The notes under the pieces: model-generated
Told to the model about the DNA's origin: nothing
The model's input: the letters and a program-made list of their open reading frames with translations, nothing else
Databases searched by the model: none
Position numbers and translations under genes: made by a program
Part shown: positions 43,326 through 51,589 of the stretch, in pieces
How the letters are laid out: the number at the start of each line of letters is the position of its first letter
Position numbering within the stretch: the first letter of the stretch is position 1
Assembly (NCBI RefSeq): GCF_002968635.1
Contig: NZ_PVBN01000013.1
Coordinates: forward strand, 62,001-126,000
Reading direction: 5' to 3'
Source of the DNA: Neorhizobium alkalisoli
GTDB lineage: Bacteria; Pseudomonadota; Alphaproteobacteria; Rhizobiales; Rhizobiaceae
Length of the DNA: 64,000 bases

Positions 43326-43915
43326 CGGATACGGGGGATCGGGTGAAAATCGTCAGCGAAAAGACGCTGTCGGATGGCTGGACGCGGCTTGCCAACTACG
43401 AGCTCGATTACACCGACAGGAATGGCGAGACCCACCGGCTGCACCGCGAGATCTATCACCGCACGCCGGCGGCATGCATTCTGCTTTATGATCCCAAGCG
43501 CGATACGGTCGTGCTGGTGAAGCAGTTTCGACTGCCGGCCTATCTTGCCGGCGAGCCCGCCTGGCTGATCGAGCTGCCGGCCGGCCTTCTCGACGAAGAT
43601 CATCCGGAGGATGCGATCCGCCGGGAGGCGATGGAGGAGACGGGTTACCGTCTGCGCGACGTGCGTTTCCTGTTCAAGGCCTTCATGTCGCCGGGCGCGA
43701 TCATGGAACACGTCCATTTCTTCTTCGCCCCGATTGATATCTCCGACCGCGTCAATGGAGGCGGGGGAGTGGCAGACGAGCACGAGGACATCGAGGTTCT
43801 GGAATTGCCGCTCGACGAAGCCGTTGCGATGATCGAAAGCGGTGAAATCTGCGACGCCAAGACGATAATGCTGCTGCAATGGGCGGTGATCAATCGGGCC
43901 AAACTATCAGTCTGA
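43322..43915 (+). CDS. nudK: GDP-mannose/ADP-sugar pyrophosphatase NudK-like Nudix hydrolase
   Basis: Nudix hydrolase of 197 residues. The Nudix box is GLLDEDHPEDAIRREAMEET followed by GY (positions about 88-109). The flanking FMSPGAIMEHVHFFFAP and GGGGVADEHEDIEVLELPLDEA closely resemble E. coli NudK, which cleaves GDP-mannose and related nucleotide sugars. The start overlaps the oxidoreductase stop by 4 bp (ATGA), so translation is coupled. Why a Nudix enzyme should be paired with a molybdopterin oxidoreductase is not clear. Confidence 0.85.
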   Translation: MTDTGDRVKIVSEKTLSDGWTRLANYELDYTDRNGETHRLHREIYHRTPAACILLYDPKRDTVVLVKQFRLPAYLAGEPAWLIELPAGLLDEDHPEDAIRREAMEETGYRLRDVRFLFKAFMSPGAIMEHVHFFFAPIDISDRVNGGGGVADEHEDIEVLELPLDEAVAMIESGEICDAKTIMLLQWAVINRAKLSV

Positions 43916-43944
43916 TTGAGCTGGCGTTCGGCGTACCGAGAAAG

Positions 43945-44607
43945 CTAGAGAGCCGGCGAGATGAGCTTTGCTTGGTCCGTCTCCGGCAGGTCGGAGAATG
44001 CAGCCTTCGCACCCTCCATCCGCACCTTACCTTCGGCCAAGAGCTTCAGCGACAGGGGGTATAGCTTGTGTTCGACGGTCAGCACGCGGGCGGCGAGTGT
44101 TTCGGCCGTGTCGCCGGCAAGTACCGGCACGGCGGCCTGGGCGAGGATCGGGCCTTCATCCATGCCTTCCGTTACGAAATGCACGGTGCAGCCGGCGATC
44201 TTCATGCCGGCATCGAGGGCTCGCTGATGCGTATGCAGGCCTGCGAAAAGCGGCAGGAGGGCAGGGTGGATGTTGAGGATGCGGCCCTCGTAGCGGCTGA
44301 TGAAATCGCCGGATAGGAGCCGCATGAAGCCGGCAAGGCAGAGAATGTCGGGCCGGATTTCATCCAGCGCCGCAAGGATTGCCGCCTCGTGATGCTGTTT
44401 GCTCGCGAAGCTCTTGCGCTCGAAGGCGAAGGTTTTGATGCCGCGCGCTTCCGCCTTGGCAAGTCCGCCGGCCGAAGCCTTATCGGAAATGACGGCGACG
44501 ATTTCGGCGGGAAAGTCCGGTGCGGCGCAGGCATCCGCGAGCGAGAGCATGTTGGAGCCGCCGCCGGAGATGAACACGGCGACGCGTTTGCGCGGCGTCC
44601 CGATCAT
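43945..44607 (-). CDS. purN: Phosphoribosylglycinamide formyltransferase PurN
   Basis: Third step of de novo purine synthesis, formylating GAR with 10-formyl-THF. The protein has 220 residues. Motifs: FISGGGSNMLSL near the N-terminus, the catalytic region CLAGFMRLLSGDFISRYEGRILNIHPALLP, TVHFVTEGMDEGPIL with the catalytic Asp/His. It overlaps purM by 4 bp (ATGA), so the two are co-translated, the usual purMN order. Confidence 0.97.
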   Translation of the reverse strand: MIGTPRKRVAVFISGGGSNMLSLADACAAPDFPAEIVAVISDKASAGGLAKAEARGIKTFAFERKSFASKQHHEAAILAALDEIRPDILCLAGFMRLLSGDFISRYEGRILNIHPALLPLFAGLHTHQRALDAGMKIAGCTVHFVTEGMDEGPILAQAAVPVLAGDTAETLAARVLTVEHKLYPLSLKLLAEGKVRMEGAKAAFSDLPETDQAKLISPAL

Positions 44608-45677
44608 AGACCGAGCGTGCCCTGATAGATGACGCCGGCGCCGCCTTCGGGGCGATCGACCATGCGGCCGAGCGGCACGACCACTTCACCTTCCGCCCGC
44701 AGAATGTCGCTGACGGCCTGCGCATTCTCGGCGGCGACCACGACGATCATGCCGATGCCGCAGTTGAAGGTCCGCAACATTTCCTTGGGTTCCACGCCTC
44801 CCGTCTTGGCCAGCCAGGAGAATACGGGCGGCACGGGGATGGAATCGAGGTCGACCTCGGCCGAAAGGTTCTTCGGCAGCACGCGCGGAATGTTTTCCGG
44901 GAAACCGCCGCCGGTGATATGCGCCAAGGCCTTCAGCGCACCGGTCTCGCGGATCGCCTTCAGGAGCGGCTTCACGTAGATGCGGGTGGGCGTCAGGAGC
45001 GCTTCACCCAGAGTCATGCCGTCACGGAAGGGGGCAGGCGCATCCCAGGCGAGGCCGGAAAGCGCTACGATCTTGCGGACCAGCGAGAAGCCGTTCGAAT
45101 GGACCCCCGAAGAGGTGAGGCCGAGAATAAGGTCACCGGCGGCGATGTCTCCGACCGGCAGTAACTGGCCGCGCTCGGCAGCGCCCACCGCAAAGCCTGC
45201 GAGATCGTAATCGCCGTCGGAATACATGCCCGGCATTTCGGCCGTCTCGCCGCCGATCAGCGCGCAGCCCGCCTCGCGGCAGCCGGCGGCAATGCCGGTG
45301 ACGATCGCAGCGCCCTGGTCGGGATCGAGCTTGCCGGTGGCGAAATAGTCGAGGAAGAGGAGGGGCTCTGCGCCCTGCACGACGAGATCGTTGACGCACA
45401 TGGCAACGAGATCGATGCCGACGGTGTCATGGAAATCGGCGTCGATGGCGATCTTCAGCTTTGTGCCGACGCCGTCATTCGCGGCAACGAGGATCGGATC
45501 GGTGAAGCCTGCGGCCTTGAGGTCGAAAAGGCCGCCGAAGCCGCCGATCTCGCCGTCCGCGCCGGGGCGGCGGGTGGAGCGCACCGCCGGTTTGATCTTT
45601 TCGACCAAGAGGTTGCCCGCATCGATATCGACACCGGCATCGCTATAGGTGAGACCGTTCTTGCCCGCCTCGCTCAT
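44604..45677 (-). CDS. purM: Phosphoribosylformylglycinamidine cyclo-ligase PurM
   Basis: ATP-dependent ring closure of FGAM to AIR in purine synthesis. The protein has 357 residues: YSDAGVDIDAGNLLVEKIK at the N-terminus, the glycine-rich VAANDGVGTKLKIA, GGETAEMPGMY, LTSSGVHSNGFSLVRK, and AHITGGGFPENIPR. The ATG at 45677 gives the standard length and has GGAGACGG upstream. Its promoter region (182 bp) is shared with the divergent PerM-like gene. Confidence 0.97.
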   Translation of the reverse strand: MSEAGKNGLTYSDAGVDIDAGNLLVEKIKPAVRSTRRPGADGEIGGFGGLFDLKAAGFTDPILVAANDGVGTKLKIAIDADFHDTVGIDLVAMCVNDLVVQGAEPLLFLDYFATGKLDPDQGAAIVTGIAAGCREAGCALIGGETAEMPGMYSDGDYDLAGFAVGAAERGQLLPVGDIAAGDLILGLTSSGVHSNGFSLVRKIVALSGLAWDAPAPFRDGMTLGEALLTPTRIYVKPLLKAIRETGALKALAHITGGGFPENIPRVLPKNLSAEVDLDSIPVPPVFSWLAKTGGVEPKEMLRTFNCGIGMIVVVAAENAQAVSDILRAEGEVVVPLGRMVDRPEGGAGVIYQGTLGL

Positions 45678-45792
45678 CGTCCGTCTCCAATGATCGTCAT
45701 AGCGGCCCGCAATTGCACGACATGACGCCGGATGCAAGCGTTGGGCGCAGTTTTGAAGGCTTTTCACAGGCTCGCTGCACTGCGATCGAACT

Positions 45793-45822
45793 CTTGACCA
45801 CGCGGGCGCGGGCATCCTATCC
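45793..45822 (+). promoter_or_regulatory. Sigma-70 promoter for the PerM-hdaA unit
   Basis: TTGACC (45794-45799) and CTATCC (45817-45822) are separated by 17 bp; with the preceding C this matches the rhizobial CTTGAC-N17-CTATAT pattern well. It ends 37 bp before the start codon at 45860. Assignment is from pattern only. Confidence 0.55.
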
Positions 45823-45859
45823 CTGTCGGCGACCCCGGTCACGCTTGAAGGGAGCGGCG

Positions 45860-47029
45860 ATGCCATACCATGTTAACGGTGCAAACCTCAGACGCCACAT
45901 CCTTTTCTGGATCGGTGCGCTTTCGGTCGTTGTCGTCTTTCTCTGGTTCTTCCGCTCGATCCTGCTTCCCTTCGTGGCGGGTATGGCGCTCGCCTATTTT
46001 CTCGATCCGGTGGCCGACTGGCTGGAGCGGCGCGGACTGAGCCGCCTGATGGCGACGGTGGTGATCCTGGTCTGCTTCGTGCTGGTCTTCGTGCTGTCGC
46101 TGATGCTGGTGATCCCGATCATCATCAACCAGTTCACCGAATTTGCCGCTGCGCTGCCGGGTTATATCTCGCAGTTGCAGCAGATCATCTCCAGCCCCGA
46201 AACCTCCTTCCTGCCCCATTGGGTCGGCAGCCAGATCGAGACGATCAAACAGAATTTCTCCGAAGTGCTGAGCCAGGGTGCCGGCTTTATCGGATCGCTG
46301 CTCGGTCAGATTTGGAATTCCGGCAAGGCGATTGTCGACGTGGTTTCCCTGCTGATCGTCACGCCTGTGGTCGCCTTCTATATCCTGCTCGACTGGGATC
46401 GGATGGTGTCCAAGGTCGACAACTGGATTCCGCGCGACCAGGTCAATACCGTGCGCCGGATCGCCCGGGAAATGGATGAATCGGTCGCCGGTTTCATTCG
46501 CGGCCAGGGTTCGCTCTGCCTCATCCTCGGCATCTTCTATGCGGTCGGCCTGTCGATCGTCGGTCTCAATTTCGGGCTTCTGATCGGCTTCGTGTCCGGC
46601 ATGATCAGCTTCATTCCCTACATCGGTTCTCTGATCGGGCTGGTGCTTTCGGTCGGCGTCGCGCTGGTGCAGTTCTGGCCGGATTATCCGTGGATACTGG
46701 CGGTCGCCGGCGTCTTCTTTGTCGGCCAGTTTGTCGAGGGCAACATTCTGCAGCCGAAGCTGGTGGGCGAAAGCGTCGGGCTGCATCCCGTCTGGCTGAT
46801 GTTCGCGCTCTTTGCATTCGGCGCGATGTTCGGCTTCGTGGGTCTTCTGATCGCCGTGCCGGCTGCAGCCGTCGTCGGCGTGCTTGTCCGCTTCGCCCTG
46901 TCGCGGTATCTTGACAGCGACATCTATTACGGCCGGACGGCCACGCTTCCCTGGCAGGACGAGCCACCGCCCCATGTGCTGGAGCACAGCGGAAACGACG
47001 CGCAGATCGGCGCACCGAAAGACCAATGA
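45860..47029 (+). CDS. AI-2E/PerM family membrane transporter
   Basis: Inner-membrane protein of 389 residues in the PerM/AI-2E family. It has two N-terminal helices (LFWIGALSVVVVFLWFF, ILLPFVAGMALAYFLDP), the conserved central soluble segment, and a C-terminal group of helices with GFVSGMISFIPYIGSLIG and EGNILQPKLVGESVGLHP, the family signature. Members export signals, indole or ions; the substrate here is unknown. The ATG at 45860 follows GGGAGCGG. It overlaps hdaA by 4 bp, so the two are co-translated, the order usual in rhizobia. Confidence 0.9.
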   Translation: MPYHVNGANLRRHILFWIGALSVVVVFLWFFRSILLPFVAGMALAYFLDPVADWLERRGLSRLMATVVILVCFVLVFVLSLMLVIPIIINQFTEFAAALPGYISQLQQIISSPETSFLPHWVGSQIETIKQNFSEVLSQGAGFIGSLLGQIWNSGKAIVDVVSLLIVTPVVAFYILLDWDRMVSKVDNWIPRDQVNTVRRIAREMDESVAGFIRGQGSLCLILGIFYAVGLSIVGLNFGLLIGFVSGMISFIPYIGSLIGLVLSVGVALVQFWPDYPWILAVAGVFFVGQFVEGNILQPKLVGESVGLHPVWLMFALFAFGAMFGFVGLLIAVPAAAVVGVLVRFALSRYLDSDIYYGRTATLPWQDEPPPHVLEHSGNDAQIGAPKDQ

Positions 47030-47733
47030 CAGAAACAAGCGAACGCGAGCGGCGGAAAAACGAGCAGTTGCCGCTGCAATTCACCCATGATGCGGCGAAA
47101 GGCCGGGATGACCTCCTGGTCTCCGAGCGGCTGGCGGCGGCCGTCGCGATCGTCGACGAATGGCCGGCCTGGCCATCGCCTGTCGTGGTGCTCGCGGGAC
47201 CGGTGGGATCAGGTAAATCGCACCTTGCCCATATCTGGCGCGAGAAGGCCGGCGCCGCCGACATTCACCCGGTGGCTGGTTCGAATGCAGCCGCACTTGC
47301 CGCCGCCGGCCCGGTGCTTTTCGAAGATGCGGAGCGGCGCGGTTTCAACGAGACCGAACTCTTCCACGTGATCAACAGCGTGCGGGAGAACGGCCATAGC
47401 CTGCTGATGACGTCGCGGCTCTGGCCGATGTCCTGGGGCGTGACGCTGCCCGACCTCAAGTCGCGCCTGAAAGCGGCTACGGTCGTGGAGATCGGCGAAC
47501 CGGACGAGGAACTGCTGGCGCAGGTTATCGTGAAACTTTTCGCGGACCGGCAGCTTTATATCGATGACAAGCTGGTCGGCTACATCGTCAACCGCATGGA
47601 GCGTTCGCTCGGGGCGGCTCAGGCGATCGTCGACCGGCTGGATCGTCTGGCGCTTGCCCGCGGCACCCGGATCACCCGGCCCATGGCCGCGGAAGTGCTC
47701 AACGATTTTGGAAATTCAGGCTCCGGCGATTGA
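47026..47733 (+). CDS. hdaA: DnaA regulatory inactivator HdaA
   Basis: AAA+-type protein of 235 residues related to the DnaA ATPase domain; with the DNA clamp it stimulates ATP hydrolysis by DnaA after initiation, preventing re-replication. The clamp-binding motif QLPLQF is at about residues 14-19. Walker A is LAGPVGSGKSHL, a Walker B-like LFEDAE follows, and sensor and lid residues (MTSRLWPMSW, LKSRL) are recognisable. It lacks the DnaA DNA-binding domain. It is coupled to the PerM-like gene upstream; ppk starts 62 bp downstream. Confidence 0.92.
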   Translation: MTETSERERRKNEQLPLQFTHDAAKGRDDLLVSERLAAAVAIVDEWPAWPSPVVVLAGPVGSGKSHLAHIWREKAGAADIHPVAGSNAAALAAAGPVLFEDAERRGFNETELFHVINSVRENGHSLLMTSRLWPMSWGVTLPDLKSRLKAATVVEIGEPDEELLAQVIVKLFADRQLYIDDKLVGYIVNRMERSLGAAQAIVDRLDRLALARGTRITRPMAAEVLNDFGNSGSGD

Positions 47734-47795
47734 CTGTGACACCGTGGTCGCGGAACTTGGATCGAGAACCCAAAGGGTTAGCGGAGGTTTATAAG

Positions 47796-49988
47796 ATGGA
47801 TTCGATGACAACGGAAACGCAGCAAACCGAGCCGATGGCCGCAAATGCCGCCGATCAATTGCTGCTGAGCCCGGATCGCTTCATCAACCGTGAATTCTCC
47901 TGGCTCCAGTTCAACCGCCGCGTTTTGGAAGAAACGTTGAACACCGCCCATCCGCTTCTGGAGCGGGTGCGCTTCCTTTCCATTTCGGCGACCAATCTCG
48001 ACGAATTCTTCATGGTCCGCGTTGCGGGCCTCGAGGGGCAGGTGCGTCAGGGGATTGCCGTGCGCAGTCCGGACGGCAAGACGCCGGTCGAACAGCTCGA
48101 TGCGATCTTGCAGGAGATCGGCAACCTGCAGATGGAACAGCAGGCATCGCTCGCGGTGCTGCAACAATATCTTGCCAAGGAAGACATTCTGGTCGTGCGG
48201 CCGGCGGCGCTTGCTCCGGAGGATCGTACGTGGCTCGCCAATTCCTTCGACGCGGAGCTCTTCCCGATCCTGACGCCGCTGTCGATCGATCCGGCCCACC
48301 CGTTTCCGTTCATTCCCAATCTCGGCTTCTCGATGGGCCTGCAGCTTCACAGCAAGCACGGCAAGGAGCCGATGACGGGGCTCTTGCGCCTGCCGACGAC
48401 GCTCGATCGCTTCATTCGGCTGCCGGACGACGGCGCCACGATCCGCTACATCACGCTTGAGGATGTGGTCGGCATGTTTACCGACAGGCTGTTCCCCGGC
48501 TACGAGGTAAAGGGCGCCGGCACCTTCCGCATCATCCGCGACAGCGATATCGAAGTGGAGGAAGAGGCCGAAGACCTGGTGCGCTTCTTCGAGACGGCGC
48601 TGAAGCGCCGCCGCCGAGGCAAGGTCATCCGCATCGAGACCGATTCGGAGATGCCCGCCTCGCTCCGCCAGTTCGTCGTGCAGGAACTGGGAGTACCGGA
48701 AAACCGCGTGGCTGTTCTGCCGGGCCTTCTGGCGCTGAATACGCTTTCGGAAATCGCCAAGGCGCCGCGCGAAGACCTGCGGTTCGAGCCTTACAATGCC
48801 CGATTTCCCGAACGCGTCCGCGAACATGCCGGCGATTGCCTCGCGGCCATCCGGGAAAAGGACATGGTGGTCCACCATCCTTACGAGTCTTTCGACGTGG
48901 TTGTGCAGTTTCTTCTGCAGGCAGCGCGCGACCCGGACGTGCTCGCCATCAAGCAGACGCTCTACCGAACCTCCAACGATAGCCCCATCGTCCGAGCCCT
49001 GATCGACGCGGCCGAGATGGGCAAGTCGGTGACGGCGCTGGTCGAGCTGAAAGCCCGTTTCGACGAGGAGGCCAATATCCGCTGGGCGCGCGATCTGGAG
49101 CGCGCCGGCGTTCAGGTGGTTTTCGGCTTCATCGAATTGAAGACCCACGCCAAGATGTCGATGGTGGTGCGCCGCGAGGACGGCAAGCTCAGGACCTATT
49201 GCCACCTCGGCACCGGCAACTATCACCCGGTCACCGCAAAGATCTACACCGACCTTTCCTTCTTCACATGCAATCCGAAGATCGCCCATGACATGGCGAA
49301 CATCTTCAACTTCATCACCGGCTACGGCGAACCGGCGGAAAGCATGAAGCTTGCGGTTTCGCCCTATACGCTGCGCGCGCGCATACTGAAGCATATCGAG
49401 GAAGAGATCTGCCACGCGCAGGCAGGCAAGCCGGCGGCGATCTGGATGAAGATGAATTCGCTCGTCGATCCGGAAATCATCGACGCGCTCTACAGGGCGA
49501 GCCGGGCCGGTGTCGAAGTGGATCTGGTGGTGCGCGGCATCTGCTGCCTGCGCCCGCAGGTGCCTGGGCTTTCCGACAACATCCGCGTTAAGTCGATCGT
49601 CGGCCGGTTCCTCGAGCACAGCCGCATCTTCTGCTTCGGCAACGGTTATGGCCTGCCGTCCGACAAGGCGCTCGTCTATATCGGCTCCGCCGACATGATG
49701 CCGCGCAACCTCGACCGGCGTGTCGAGACGCTCGTGCCGCTCCTGAACCCGACCGTGCATGAGCAGGTCCTGTCGCAGATCATGCTGGGCAATCTGATTG
49801 ACAACCAGCAAAGCTACGAGATATTGCCCGACGGCACGTCGCGGCGCATGGAAGTGCGCAAGGGCGAGGAACCTTTTAACGCGCAGCACTATTTCATGAC
49901 CAATCCGAGCCTTTCCGGGCGCGGTGAAGCTCTGAAATCAAGTGCTCCGAAACTGATTGCCGGCGTAATGTCGGGACGCAAGAAATAG
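47796..49988 (+). CDS. ppk1: Polyphosphate kinase PPK1
   Basis: Reversibly makes inorganic polyphosphate from ATP. The protein has 730 residues: an N-terminal domain starting RFINREFSWLQFNRRVLEETL, the head domain, and PLD-like catalytic domains. The autophosphorylated His lies in the TYCHLGTGNYHP segment, with supporting VVRGICCLRPQVPGLSDN. GCGGAGG precedes the ATG at 47796. It is followed 5 bp later by ppx, so synthesis and hydrolysis of polyphosphate are in one unit. Confidence 0.97.
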   Translation: MDSMTTETQQTEPMAANAADQLLLSPDRFINREFSWLQFNRRVLEETLNTAHPLLERVRFLSISATNLDEFFMVRVAGLEGQVRQGIAVRSPDGKTPVEQLDAILQEIGNLQMEQQASLAVLQQYLAKEDILVVRPAALAPEDRTWLANSFDAELFPILTPLSIDPAHPFPFIPNLGFSMGLQLHSKHGKEPMTGLLRLPTTLDRFIRLPDDGATIRYITLEDVVGMFTDRLFPGYEVKGAGTFRIIRDSDIEVEEEAEDLVRFFETALKRRRRGKVIRIETDSEMPASLRQFVVQELGVPENRVAVLPGLLALNTLSEIAKAPREDLRFEPYNARFPERVREHAGDCLAAIREKDMVVHHPYESFDVVVQFLLQAARDPDVLAIKQTLYRTSNDSPIVRALIDAAEMGKSVTALVELKARFDEEANIRWARDLERAGVQVVFGFIELKTHAKMSMVVRREDGKLRTYCHLGTGNYHPVTAKIYTDLSFFTCNPKIAHDMANIFNFITGYGEPAESMKLAVSPYTLRARILKHIEEEICHAQAGKPAAIWMKMNSLVDPEIIDALYRASRAGVEVDLVVRGICCLRPQVPGLSDNIRVKSIVGRFLEHSRIFCFGNGYGLPSDKALVYIGSADMMPRNLDRRVETLVPLLNPTVHEQVLSQIMLGNLIDNQQSYEILPDGTSRRMEVRKGEEPFNAQHYFMTNPSLSGRGEALKSSAPKLIAGVMSGRKK

Positions 49989-49993
49989 GCAAT

Positions 49994-51514
49994 ATGGTAA
50001 GATCAGAAGCCCAGGGGCGCCTTCCGGGCATTGCCCCTGTTTCCGTCATCGACATAGGTTCGAACTCCGTCCGTGTCGTCATCTATGAAGGCATGTCGCG
50101 CGCGCCGACCATCCTCTTCAACGAGAAGGTGCTTTGTGGGCTCGGCAAAGGCTTGGGCTCGAACGGCCGCATGGATGACGAAGGCGTCGCCCGGGCGCTT
50201 GCGGCCCTGAAGCGTTTCTGTGCGCTGTCGACACAGGCGCGCGCAAGCCACGTCTATGTGCTTGCCACCGCCGCCGCGCGCGAAGCTTCCAACGGCCCGG
50301 ACTTCATCCGCGAGGCGGAAGAAATTCTCGGCCAGCCGGTTCAGGTCCTTTCGGGCGAGGAAGAGGCGCGCTACTCCGCACTCGGAGTCATCAGCGGCTT
50401 CCACGACGCGGACGGGATCGCCGGCGATCTCGGCGGCGGCTCCCTTGAGCTGATCGACATAAGGGGGCAGGAATTCGGCCGCGGCATCACCCTGCCGCTC
50501 GGAGGGCTGCGGTTATCCGAATCCTCCGGCAATTCGCTCTCCAAGGCCCGCGCGTTTGCCCGCAAACAGGTCAATACCGCCCGCTTCCTCGAGCAGGGTG
50601 CAGGCCGCACCTTCTACGCCGTCGGTGGCACCTGGCGAAACATCGCCAAGCTCCACATGGAGATCACCAAATACCCGCTGCATATGATGCAGGGCTACGA
50701 ACTGCCGCTCGAAGAGATGCAGAGGTTCCTCGAAGAGGTGATCGCCGCCAAGGACTCCAAGGAACCGGCCTGGCAGACGGTATCGAAAAGCCGCCGCTCG
50801 CTTCTGCCCTTCGGCGCCATCGCCATGCAGGAAGTGCTGAGCGTGATGAAGCCCGCGCGGGTGAGTTTTTCCGCCCAGGGCGTGCGCGAAGGTTATCTGT
50901 ATTCACTGCTGCCCGACGAGGAGAAGGCGAGCGATCCGCTGCTGGTTGCCGCCGATCAGCTAGCCATCCTGCGCGCCCGCTCGCCCGAACACGCCCGCGA
51001 GCTTGCCGACTGGACCGGCCAGATGGTGCCCGCTTTCGGGATTAACGAGACGGAAGAGGAAAGCCGCTATCGCCAGGCGGCCTGCCTGCTCGCCGACATA
51101 AGCTGGCGTGCTCACCCGGACTACCGCGGCCTGCAGGCGCTCAACCTTATTGCCCATTCATCCTTCGTCGGCATCACCCATGCGGGCCGGGCCTATCTCG
51201 CGCTTGCCAATTATCATCGCTTCGAGGGGCTGAACGACGATGGCGCGACGGGTCCGCTCGCGACGATCGCCACGCCGCGCCTGCTTGACCTCGCCAAGCT
51301 TCTCGGCGGTCTGCTCCGGGTAGTCTACCTGTTCTCCGCGTCCATGCCGGGTCTCGTTCATAATCTGACCTTCCGGCCGTCGTCCGACGCGAACCTCGAC
51401 CTCGAATTCGTCGTGCCACACGCCTACAGCAATTTCGCCGGCGAGCGGCTGGATGGACGGTTGCAGCAGCTTGCGAGGCTGACCGGCAAGAGGTTGGCAT
51501 TCGTATTCGAGTAG
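49994..51514 (+). CDS. ppx: Exopolyphosphatase PPX/GppA-type
   Basis: Hydrolyses polyphosphate from the end; related GppA enzymes also convert pppGpp to ppGpp. The protein has 506 residues with an ASKHA-fold N-terminal half: VSVIDIGSNSVRVVIYEG (phosphate-1 loop), GEEEARYSALGV, and DLGGGSLELIDI (phosphate-2 loop), followed by a helical HD-like C-terminal half. It sits 5 bp after ppk1 and is probably co-transcribed. The window does not tell whether it prefers polyphosphate or pppGpp. Confidence 0.94.
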   Translation: MVRSEAQGRLPGIAPVSVIDIGSNSVRVVIYEGMSRAPTILFNEKVLCGLGKGLGSNGRMDDEGVARALAALKRFCALSTQARASHVYVLATAAAREASNGPDFIREAEEILGQPVQVLSGEEEARYSALGVISGFHDADGIAGDLGGGSLELIDIRGQEFGRGITLPLGGLRLSESSGNSLSKARAFARKQVNTARFLEQGAGRTFYAVGGTWRNIAKLHMEITKYPLHMMQGYELPLEEMQRFLEEVIAAKDSKEPAWQTVSKSRRSLLPFGAIAMQEVLSVMKPARVSFSAQGVREGYLYSLLPDEEKASDPLLVAADQLAILRARSPEHARELADWTGQMVPAFGINETEEESRYRQAACLLADISWRAHPDYRGLQALNLIAHSSFVGITHAGRAYLALANYHRFEGLNDDGATGPLATIATPRLLDLAKLLGGLLRVVYLFSASMPGLVHNLTFRPSSDANLDLEFVVPHAYSNFAGERLDGRLQQLARLTGKRLAFVFE

Positions 51515-51589
51515 GGCGGCGGTCTGGCGCGGGGCGTGACCGCCTTGCTCCGCATTCCGGCGGAATGCTCCGATCCTATCCGGAAAGGC

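Noticed and set aside
51552..51568. GCATTCCG/CGGAATGC palindrome after ppx
   Set aside because: Only a one-base loop as written and no T run; could be chance in a short convergent gap.
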